A model generated the notes under the pieces. That model saw only the letters and a program-made list of their open reading frames with translations, made no database searches and was not told where the DNA came from. This document shows, piece by piece, positions 1 to 5,182 of a stretch of DNA of 9,283 nucleotides (position 1 is the stretch's first letter; each line of letters begins with the position of its first letter). The stretch is from the NCBI GenBank assembly GCA_945861845.1, contig CAMAWS010000093.1, forward strand, positions 1 through 9,283, in the 5' to 3' direction. Origin of the DNA: Candidatus Sulfopaludibacter sp. SbA3. Its GTDB lineage: Bacteria; Acidobacteriota; Terriglobia; 20CM-2-55-15. The translations under genes were made by a program, and so were the position numbers.

Positions 1-1
1 C

Positions 2-235
2 GTCGTGGCCGCGAATGATGAAATACGCCAGATGCGGGAGTCGATTGTTTCGATGAGGGAGCAGCTCGACGTCAGGGAAGGAAGCTTCGAGGCAAGGCTT
101 CGCGATGCCGAGCTTCGGTACTATCATGAACAGTCCGAACTACGCCAAACGATCGCATCGCTGCGCGAAAGGTTAGAAGCGCTGGATGAAGCCATCAAGA
201 AAAACACCGGCGCGAAGCCCCCGGCCGCGTCGTAA
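2..235 (+). CDS. C-terminal part of a coiled-coil protein (5' end outside the window)
   Basis: This frame is open to the left edge of the window, so the GTG at position 5 is only the first possible start inside the window and the true start may lie upstream. The visible 76 or so residues are charged and heptad-like, rich in Glu, Arg, Leu and Gln (for example LRQTIASLRERLEALDEAI), which is typical of a long parallel or antiparallel coiled coil. They end in a short Lys/Pro/Ala tail. No catalytic or binding motif is visible and I do not recognise the family. The stop (TAA, 233-235) lies 50 nt inside the following adenylate cyclase gene, so the two are probably in one transcript and may be translationally coupled. 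It could be a structural or partner protein of the cyclase, but that is only inference from position. Confidence 0.6.
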   Translation, partial: VVAANDEIRQMRESIVSMREQLDVREGSFEARLRDAELRYYHEQSELRQTIASLRERLEALDEAIKKNTGAKPPAAS

Positions 236-2462
236 GCCGCGACTCGCCGAGCTATTACTCGATGTGTCCAACAGCATTGCTGTTGCGGGCACGCTGGGCG
301 ATTCGCTGGATGCCCTCGTCAATCTCACCGTATCGGCCATCGGCGCCGAGCGTGGTTCGATCTTCCTGAATGATCCCCGGACGCGCGAACTCTACACGCG
401 CGTTGCCGCCGGAAAGTCCAGCCGCGAAGTGCGGATGCTGAACCACCTTGGAATAGCCGGATATGTATTTACCCGCGGCCAGGGCATCATCATTCCGGAT
501 GCATACAAGGACGAGCGCTTCAACCCGGATGTCGATTCGAAGACGGGCTATATCACGCGAGACATCCTTTGTGTGCCGCTACGCACGCTTACGGGCGACA
601 TCATCGGTGTATCGGAGCTGCTCAACAAGAAGGGCGGCGAGTTCACACCCGGCGATCTCGAACTGCTCGAAGCGATGGTCAAGCAGGCGGCGATCGTCCT
701 GGAAAGCCGCCGAACCGCCGAGGAAATCGAGCTTGACCGGCTGCAGCAGCTTGAGCTGTTACAGGCGGTGTCCGAGATGTCGACGGAAATCAAGCTCGGG
801 ACGCTGCTTCAAAAGCTGATCGGAACCATCACGAAGATGCTCGACGCCGAGCGATCGACGCTGTTTCTCAACGATGAGAAGTCCAGCGAACTCTATACCG
901 AAGTCGGCGAGGGACTGGGAGCGACACAAATCCGTTTTCCCAACCACGTCGGTATTGCAGGAACTGTCTTTACGTCGGGCGTGAGCGTGAATATTCCGCA
1001 TGCGTACGCGGACCTCCGGTTCAATCCCACGTTTGATAAGAGGACAGGCTTCTTTACGAGGTCGATTCTCTGCGTCCCGGTCATCAACAAGGACGGCAAG
1101 ACGATCGGCGCAACACAGGTGTTGAACAAGCGGGGAGGGGCCTTCACGGCACAGGACGAGGCGCGCCTGAAGGCGTTCACGTCGCAGATCGCAATTGCCC
1201 TGGAGAACGCGAAGCTCTTCGACGATGTTCAGAATATGAAGAACTACAACGAGAGCATCCTCGAGAGTATGTCCAGCGGGGTCATCACCTTGAATGAGGA
1301 CCGAAGGGTGATCACCTGCAACGTCGCCGGCCTGAGAATCATGAAGGTGCAGCCTCATCAAATCCTGCAGCGGCTTGCCCATGAGATTTTTACGGAGTCC
1401 AACAGCTGGATCGCCGAGAAGATCGCGCTCGTTGAGGAGAAGCAGGCACAGGATGTAACGATGGACGCCGATATGGTCGTAGGGGATGAGAAGGTTTCGG
1501 CAAACGTAACTGTTCTTCCATTGATCAACACGAACCGAAAGAAGATGGGCTCCCTTGTGATGATCGAGGACATTACGGGGGAGAAGCGGCTCAAGTCGAC
1601 CATGTCGCGTTACATGGATCCGTCCATTGCCGCGAAGCTGCTGCAGTCCGGGGCCGAAATTCTTGGCGGACAGAGCAGCATGGCTACCGTCCTTTTCTCC
1701 GATATCCGCAACTTCACGACATTCAGCGAAGACCTGGGGCCGCAGGCGACAGTGAGCCTGCTCAACGAGTACTTCACGATCATGGTAGACCTCATCCAGG
1801 CCGAAGGCGGAATGCTCGACAAATTCATAGGCGACGCGATCATGGCGGTCTTTGGAACTCCGATCGCTCACGACGATGATGAGGACCGCGCCGTGAGGGC
1901 GGCAATAGGGATGCATCGGGAATTGAACGCGTACAATGGCCGGCGAATATCCGAGGGCAAGAAAGCGATTGATATTGGAGTCGGTATCAACACGGATACG
2001 GTTGTGTCCGGTAACATCGGCTCGCCGCGGCGGATGGACTACACGGTAATTGGAGATGGCGTGAACCTGGCTTCACGCCTCGAGGGAGCCTGCAAGCAAT
2101 ACCACGCCCGGTTACTTGTCAGCGAGTACACGTTCAGGAAGTTGCGCGGCACCTATCGCAGCCGCGAGATCGACCGCGTGGTGGTGAAAGGCAAGACACA
2201 GCCGGTCGCGATATTCGAGATCATGGACTATCACACCGAGGATTCGTTTCCGAACCTGATGGATGTGACGAACAGTTTCCGCCACGGCATCAAGTGCTAT
2301 CGTGAACGCCGATGGGACGAAGGTATCAAGGCGTTCAACGAAGCGCTCAGCATGCATCCCGAGGATTTCCCCTCCAGCATGTATCTCTTGCGCTGCGAGT
2401 ATTTCAAGCAGTTTTCACCCCCGCCCGAATGGGACGGCGTGTGGATCATGGAAACGAAATGA
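186..2462 (+). CDS. Class III adenylate cyclase with tandem GAF domains and a PAS domain
   Basis: Predicted cytoplasmic enzyme making cAMP from ATP (758 aa, no membrane segment). After a basic N-terminus come GAF-1 (about 20-175), GAF-2 (about 190-342), a PAS-like domain (about 350-465), a short transducer helix ending in YMDPSIAAKLL, the cyclase domain (about 495-680) and one TPR-like repeat (about 695-730). Catalytic residues are complete: metal-binding D506 (VLFSDIRNFT) and D550 (DKFIGDAI), adenine-selecting K546 and T620, and transition-state N627 and R631. The Lys/Thr pair indicates ATP rather than GTP. GAF-2 carries the full NKFDE signature (N314, K315, F320, D324, E325); GAF-1 has N147, K148, F153 and D157 but L158 instead of Glu. 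The architecture matches cyanobacterial CyaB1/CyaB2, whose GAF domains bind cAMP. The ATG at 186 has only a weak AAAGG 13 nt upstream and overlaps the preceding ORF; no better start precedes GAF-1. Confidence 0.95.
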   Translation: MKPSRKTPARSPRPRRKPRLAELLLDVSNSIAVAGTLGDSLDALVNLTVSAIGAERGSIFLNDPRTRELYTRVAAGKSSREVRMLNHLGIAGYVFTRGQGIIIPDAYKDERFNPDVDSKTGYITRDILCVPLRTLTGDIIGVSELLNKKGGEFTPGDLELLEAMVKQAAIVLESRRTAEEIELDRLQQLELLQAVSEMSTEIKLGTLLQKLIGTITKMLDAERSTLFLNDEKSSELYTEVGEGLGATQIRFPNHVGIAGTVFTSGVSVNIPHAYADLRFNPTFDKRTGFFTRSILCVPVINKDGKTIGATQVLNKRGGAFTAQDEARLKAFTSQIAIALENAKLFDDVQNMKNYNESILESMSSGVITLNEDRRVITCNVAGLRIMKVQPHQILQRLAHEIFTESNSWIAEKIALVEEKQAQDVTMDADMVVGDEKVSANVTVLPLINTNRKKMGSLVMIEDITGEKRLKSTMSRYMDPSIAAKLLQSGAEILGGQSSMATVLFSDIRNFTTFSEDLGPQATVSLLNEYFTIMVDLIQAEGGMLDKFIGDAIMAVFGTPIAHDDDEDRAVRAAIGMHRELNAYNGRRISEGKKAIDIGVGINTDTVVSGNIGSPRRMDYTVIGDGVNLASRLEGACKQYHARLLVSEYTFRKLRGTYRSREIDRVVVKGKTQPVAIFEIMDYHTEDSFPNLMDVTNSFRHGIKCYRERRWDEGIKAFNEALSMHPEDFPSSMYLLRCEYFKQFSPPPEWDGVWIMETK

Positions 2463-2468
2463 CCCCCC

Positions 2469-2547
2469 TGAGAATTGAAAATTGATTGTTGATTAATGAT
2501 TAATGCGCTTGGCAGATCAGTATTTATCAATCAGTTTTCAATTCTCA
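2469..2547. repeat. AT-rich 20-nt inverted repeat in the convergent spacer
   Basis: The arms at 2469-2488 and 2528-2547 are reverse complements at 19 of 20 positions and are separated by 39 nt. The left arm begins 7 nt after the cyclase stop. The loop starts with a short tandem GATTAAT-type repeat. The stem is AT-rich and has no flanking T-run, so it is not a textbook intrinsic terminator. Its position between two convergent genes would suit a bidirectional transcription barrier or mRNA 3'-end stabiliser. A small mobile or degenerate intergenic repeat is the alternative. The rest of this 115-nt gap holds no gene. Confidence 0.7.
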
Positions 2548-2571
2548 TTCGTTAGGAAGGAATTTCCATAC

Positions 2572-2583
2572 GGGTAGCTACCC
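2572..2583. repeat. 12-bp perfect palindrome over the proline dehydrogenase stop codon
   Basis: GGGTAGCTACCC is its own reverse complement and contains the TAG stop (2578-2580) of the - strand gene. No function can be assigned; a protein-binding site or chance are both possible. Confidence 0.5.
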
Positions 2584-3504
2584 AAATACATTCCGCAGCA
2601 CGAACAGGATGTTCGCCGGCCGTTCCGCCAGGCGCCGCATGTACCATGGAAACCATGCTGGTCCGTAACTGATCAGAATCCGTCCGCGATGGCCGGTTCC
2701 GGCGAATTTGCGCAACGCGGCGTTGCAAATTCCATACAGCATCTGGATTTCGTAGGAATCATCAGGAATATACCGGTCGCGGGCAAGGTTCACGACCTTG
2801 CCGAGCAACTTCTCATCATGAGTGGCAAAGCCGGCCCGCGCATTCTTCTTCCGCACCGCGTCGAGCAACACGGCGCTCAGTTCAAGGAAGTTGTCATCAA
2901 CATCTTTCTTCCTGGGAAACGCGCGGTCTGACGGCTCACGATAGGCTCCCTTGACCAGGCGAATTCCCGGCTGCAGCGGAAGAAGAGCCTTCAGATCGTT
3001 GCCTGTCCGGCGCAGGTAGCATTGAAGGCAGATCCCTACGTTTCCGAAATCCCTCCTGAGCCTGCTGTAAAGCTCCAGAGTCGTATCGACGTAGTCCGAC
3101 TCTTCCATGTCGATCCATACATAGTTCCCGAGCCTGGATGCTGTTTTCAGGATCGTCTTGATGTTCTCGTAGCTCAGCTCTGTGCTGATGTCGTGCCCCA
3201 CCTGCGTCGGCTTCACCGAGATCTCGCAGTCGATGCCCGATGCCTGGATCGTTTCCAGGACATCACAGTACTGCCGGGTGACCCGGCGGGTTTCGTTCAC
3301 GTCGCGCACGTTTTCGCCGAGATACGTCACGAAGGCTCCGATGCCTTCGGATTGGAGTTTATGGGCGGCCCGGAGCGCGGAGTCTACATCCTCGCCTGGC
3401 ATGAAACGCTTCACGGCGCGCTTCGCGAAGCCGAATTGCGGCAGACGCTTGCGCATCCACTGGTTTTTGGAAGCCTGAAGGAGAACAGTACGAACGAGTC
3501 CCAT
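2578..3504 (-). CDS. Proline dehydrogenase (monofunctional, FAD-dependent)
   Basis: Catalyses FAD-dependent oxidation of L-proline to 1-pyrroline-5-carboxylate, the first step of proline catabolism, passing electrons to the respiratory quinone pool. At 308 aa it has the usual size of the one-domain PutB-type enzymes; the P5C dehydrogenase that completes the pathway is not in the window. Family motifs run in order through a TIM-barrel sequence: VTYLGENV (59-66), EISVKPTQVG with K98, WIDMEESDYVDTT with D132, CLQCYLRRT with Q161, RLVKGAYREP with R189, FATHDEKL with H229, and YMRRLAERPAN with the substrate-carboxylate arginine pair R290/R291. The residue three before that pair is Trp (W287), where E. 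coli PutA has Tyr. The ATG at 3504 has no convincing Shine-Dalgarno site, but a promoter-like sequence ends 7 nt upstream. The gene converges on the cyclase and is 301 nt from the next - strand gene. Confidence 0.95.
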   Translation of the reverse strand: MGLVRTVLLQASKNQWMRKRLPQFGFAKRAVKRFMPGEDVDSALRAAHKLQSEGIGAFVTYLGENVRDVNETRRVTRQYCDVLETIQASGIDCEISVKPTQVGHDISTELSYENIKTILKTASRLGNYVWIDMEESDYVDTTLELYSRLRRDFGNVGICLQCYLRRTGNDLKALLPLQPGIRLVKGAYREPSDRAFPRKKDVDDNFLELSAVLLDAVRKKNARAGFATHDEKLLGKVVNLARDRYIPDDSYEIQMLYGICNAALRKFAGTGHRGRILISYGPAWFPWYMRRLAERPANILFVLRNVFG

Positions 3505-3511
3505 GACTTAC

Positions 3512-3542
3512 AGTATCGCCGCAAGCCGAAACGGCACGTCAA
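3512..3542 (-). promoter_or_regulatory. Candidate sigma70-type promoter of proline dehydrogenase
   Basis: Read on the - strand, TTGACG (3542-3537) is followed after 19 nt by GATACT (3517-3512). These match 5/6 and 4/6 of the -35 and -10 consensus. Only 7 nt separate the -10 from the ATG at 3504, so transcription would begin at or next to the start codon. This fits the absence of a Shine-Dalgarno site and would give a leaderless mRNA. The 19-nt spacer is longer than ideal, so this is tentative. A short GCCG/CGGC inverted repeat lies in the spacer. Confidence 0.4.
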
Positions 3543-3659
3543 AAAAGTAAGGAGATTTTGCTACTTGCTGGATGTCAGACCAAAAAGAACGTCGAAGCTA
3601 TTCTTGCTTGATCGCAGGGCTCCGTCCAGACTCCTGAAAGACTCGTTTGTCCAACGTGT

Positions 3660-3726
3660 GTAGCGCAATCCAGGCGGGACATGCACGAACCCGACGCGAA
3701 AGTCGGCACCGCCTCCCACGCGCTAC
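3660..3726. repeat. Three-tier intergenic palindrome (cruciform/REP-like)
   Basis: Three nested inverted repeats are arranged symmetrically: GTAGCGC (3660-3666) with GCGCTAC (3720-3726); AGGCGG (3672-3677) with CCGCCT (3709-3714); and CCGAC (3691-3695) with GTCGG (3702-3706) closing a 6-nt loop. The outer two stems are separated by 5 nt on each side. The structure folds equally on both strands and does not encode a protein. It resembles short extragenic palindromes common in such genomes; a structured RNA is the less likely alternative. Confidence 0.6.
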
Positions 3727-3737
3727 TATTGCGACAC

Positions 3738-3765
3738 AGATACGGTGACGTTGCCCGAATAATTC
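3738..3765. repeat. Dispersed direct repeat, copy 1
   Basis: This 28-nt segment matches 4657-4684 in the same orientation at 27 of 28 positions (C at 3754 versus A at 4673). Both copies are followed to the right by ACCGGAAT, but copy 1 has about 8 extra nt in between, including a second AATTC. On the - strand one frame reads NYSGNVTVSVSQ and then a stop, but in-frame stops lie just upstream, so it is not part of an intact gene here. Confidence 0.75.
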
Positions 3766-3776
3766 GATCAAATTCA

Positions 3777-3791
3777 CCGGAATTGTTCCGG
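3777..3791 (-). terminator. Small hairpin downstream of the 85-residue gene
   Basis: CCGGAA and TTCCGG form a 6-bp stem with a 3-nt loop, 14 nt after the TGA of the - strand gene ending at 3806. No U-tract follows, so it is at best a weak or factor-assisted terminator. Confidence 0.3.
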
Positions 3792-3805
3792 AGATTTCGG
3801 GGAAG

Positions 3806-4063
3806 TCAGGATCCCCACATGTGCTCAGGAGGATGGATGATGGTTTCCTGCAGGTCCAGGATGGAGGCGGCGTCATCAAGGGCTTTGGCCTGGCCCTCAT
3901 CGACCATGGTTTGAAGGACGGTGACCTGCCCTGGTTTCAGGAGGCTCTGCTCCAATGCGGACTTCCAGCTTGAGAATTTTTCGGGTGGCAGGGGATCCGT
4001 GGGATCGAATCGTGTGGGATCAACTGGTGTGTTCATGTCTCTATTAAGTGCCTCGCGGCTCAT
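3806..4063 (-). CDS. Hypothetical small soluble protein, 85 aa
   Basis: I do not recognise this family. The ATG at 4063 is preceded by AGGAG with 5-nt spacing (4073-4069), one of the best ribosome sites in the window, which strongly favours it over the GTG at 4114 that would add 17 residues. The protein has a Pro/Asp-rich, probably flexible first third (VDPTRFDPTDPLPPEKF). A helix-prone acidic region follows from about residue 31 to 74 (SWKSALEQSLL, VLQTMVDEGQAKALDDAASIL), then a His/Pro-rich tail ending HPPEHMWGS. There is no signal peptide, membrane segment or cysteine. It lies 77 nt downstream of the DUF188 gene on the same strand, so co-transcription is possible. A spurious ORF remains an alternative, but the ribosome site and composition make a real gene more likely. 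Confidence 0.65.
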   Translation of the reverse strand: MSREALNRDMNTPVDPTRFDPTDPLPPEKFSSWKSALEQSLLKPGQVTVLQTMVDEGQAKALDDAASILDLQETIIHPPEHMWGS

Positions 4064-4068
4064 GGTTT

Positions 4069-4073
4069 CTCCT
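4069..4073 (-). promoter_or_regulatory. Shine-Dalgarno site that fixes the start of the 85-residue gene
   Basis: AGGAG on the - strand lies 5 nt before the ATG at 4063. It decides in favour of the internal ATG over the upstream GTG at 4114. Confidence 0.75.
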
Positions 4074-4140
4074 GTCCTGGAGCTTGGCACTATGGACCAC
4101 AAAGAACTGTGCACAATTACACATCGGGTGACACCGGACT

Positions 4141-4599
4141 CTACAGTGACCCTCGGCGCTTGAGGGACTGGACGATCTCATCGAGTTTGGCCAGAAAGCG
4201 TGACCGCGCTTTCTTGTCCATGGGCGTTGGACCGCCATGCATTTCACCCATATTTCGCAAGTCTTGCATCAGCTCCCGGGTCGCGACTGCGGAACCGATG
4301 TTTTCTGAGGTGAATTCCACGCCCTTGGGACCTAAAGCCCGCACGGATTTCTTCACGCATCGGTCGGCAAGCAGAATATCGGCCGTAACAACGATGTCGT
4401 TCGGTTTGGAATTCTCGACGATCCAGTCATCTGCAGCATCGAAGCCGCCAGTCACAACCACCATTTCGAAAAGTGAGCTAGCTGGAAAGTTCAGGCGTTT
4501 GTTCGCAACAAGTACAACGGGAAGTTTGTAGCGCTCAGCAACCCGGTAAACTTCATCCTTGACGGGGCAACCATCGGCGTCTATGTAGATTGTGGTCAT
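4141..4599 (-). CDS. YaiI/YqxD family protein (UPF0178, DUF188)
   Basis: The 152-residue length is typical of this widespread bacterial family, whose fold is related to PIN-type nucleases but whose physiological role is not established. The signature elements are present in order: [13 protein letters not shown] near the N-terminus with D7 and D9, a middle [10 protein letters not shown] segment, [16 protein letters not shown] with D74 and D79, LGPKGVEFT (89-97), and a C-terminal [19 protein letters not shown] region. The clustered aspartates would suit metal binding, as in PIN-like domains; nuclease activity is inference. The ATG at 4599 starts the conserved [10 protein letters not shown]; a GTG immediately before it would add a single residue. 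No clear Shine-Dalgarno site is visible. The gene lies 107 nt after the protease gene and 77 nt before the small gene, all on the same strand. Confidence 0.93.
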   Translation of the reverse strand: MTTIYIDADGCPVKDEVYRVAERYKLPVVLVANKRLNFPASSLFEMVVVTGGFDAADDWIVENSKPNDIVVTADILLADRCVKKSVRALGPKGVEFTSENIGSAVATRELMQDLRNMGEMHGGPTPMDKKARSRFLAKLDEIVQSLKRRGSL

Positions 4600-4656
4600 C
4601 ACGACAGGCGGGGTTCGTAGCAGGGCATGGCAGGACGCTCCATCTCAGACGTTCAG

Positions 4657-4684
4657 AGATACGGTGACGTTGACCGAATAATTC
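4657..4684. repeat. Dispersed direct repeat, copy 2
   Basis: This is the second copy of the 28-nt element at 3738-3765 (27/28 identical, same orientation). It lies 22 nt downstream of the protease stop, inside the 107-nt gap before the DUF188 gene. On the - strand one frame reads TPSDSGGNYSVNVTVSLNV and then stops, which resembles the last strands of an Ig-like domain, but that frame has no start or continuation. It is out of frame with the protease. Confidence 0.75.
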
Positions 4685-4706
4685 CCACCGGAATCGGAGG
4701 GTGTTC

Positions 4707-5078
4707 TTACACACCAGGCGCAACGATTGTGGCGGTAGCCACAAAGCGATGACCGATGTTGTCGACCATGACGCCAAAGCCCTCCAGCGTTCTAACGCCG
4801 AGCAGCGTCATATCGCCGGGTTCAGCAAAAACGACTTCATCGTTCGTTTCATAGCCTTCGGCGCTGAGAATGGCATAGCCCACCTCCCGCTCGATCCTTT
4901 GCTGTGTGGCTGTGGCAAACACTCTTTTTCGGCGGGGCGTAATTCCGGCGCTTTGCAAAATCGTTCGAGGAAGCCACGTCAGCTCCGAGCCAGTGTCAAC
5001 CAGCGCTTCTATAGGCTGAGTCTCAAGTTCCTCCCGCTTTGGATTGCGGGCAACAACATTGACTCTGAACATGCTCAT
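4707..5078 (-). CDS. Clan AA (retropepsin-like) aspartic protease
   Basis: A single-domain, retroviral-type aspartic protease fold of 123 aa, expected to act as a homodimer with one catalytic Asp per subunit. The active-site signature ALVDTGSELTWLP gives D28-T29-G30. The C-terminal LLGVRTLEGFGVMVD segment (about 92-106) is the characteristic second conserved block of the small prokaryotic AF_0612-type clan AA proteins. There is no signal peptide, so it should be cytoplasmic; the substrate is unknown. I chose the ATG at 5078 (MSMFRVNVV; a second ATG at 5072 is equally possible). The frame extends to 5165, but that extension lacks domain similarity and crosses the strong hairpin that follows the receptor gene. 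No convincing Shine-Dalgarno site precedes either ATG. It lies 104 nt downstream of the TonB-dependent receptor. Confidence 0.85.
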   Translation of the reverse strand: MSMFRVNVVARNPKREELETQPIEALVDTGSELTWLPRTILQSAGITPRRKRVFATATQQRIEREVGYAILSAEGYETNDEVVFAEPGDMTLLGVRTLEGFGVMVDNIGHRFVATATIVAPGV

Positions 5079-5145
5079 GGCCAAAGAATACCATGTGGGC
5101 CTGCACGAAATCGGACCTGCGCAGAATAACTGGAGTGATGATCGT

Positions 5146-5175
5146 GGGGCGGTCTTGGACGTCAAAGACCGCCCC
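5146..5175 (-). terminator. Strong 11-bp hairpin after the receptor gene
   Basis: GGGGCGGTCTT (5146-5156) and AAGACCGCCCC (5165-5175) are perfect reverse complements with an 8-nt loop. It begins 7 nt after the TAG of the receptor gene. No T-run follows on the - strand, so it is a non-canonical terminator or a 3'-end mRNA stabiliser rather than a classic intrinsic terminator. It separates the receptor from the protease start. Confidence 0.65.
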
Positions 5176-5182
5176 GTAGCCG

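Larger units (their letters stand above)
3505..3805. other. 301-nt intergenic region with promoter and repeat elements, no gene
   Basis: Between proline dehydrogenase and the 85-residue gene I find no ORF with both a plausible ribosome site and protein-like composition. The part next to proline dehydrogenase holds its candidate promoter. About 3543-3659 shows nothing recognisable. The rest contains a nested palindrome (3660-3726), one copy of a dispersed direct repeat (3738-3765) and a small CCGGAA/TTCCGG hairpin (3777-3791). The crowding of repeats suggests a site of past insertions. Confidence 0.7.

Noticed and set aside
759..1916. 385-codon open frame on the - strand inside the cyclase gene
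   Set aside because: It is antisense to conserved GAF, PAS and cyclase motifs, has shadow-type composition rich in Arg, His and Leu, and shows no domain.
3572..3637. Tiny + strand ORF (21 codons) downstream of an AAGGAG
   Set aside because: The AAGGAG is about 18 nt from the ATG, too far for a working ribosome site, and the product is not distinctive.
3022..3663. 213-codon + strand frame over proline dehydrogenase and its upstream region
   Set aside because: It overlaps conserved proline dehydrogenase motifs in antisense and lacks protein-like features.
3598..3900. 100-codon - strand frame crossing the repeat region
   Set aside because: It overlaps the better-supported 85-residue gene in another frame and reads through the palindrome and repeat, giving a low-complexity Arg/Pro/Cys-rich product.
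3738..4684. Direct repeats as a CRISPR array or transposon ends
   Set aside because: Only two copies about 0.9 kb apart, genes rather than spacers between them, no cas genes or transposase, and the repeats are direct, not inverted.
5079..5165. N-terminal extension of the protease frame
   Set aside because: It adds 29 residues unlike the family and covers the receptor's 3' hairpin; the ATG at 5078 begins just before the conserved domain.
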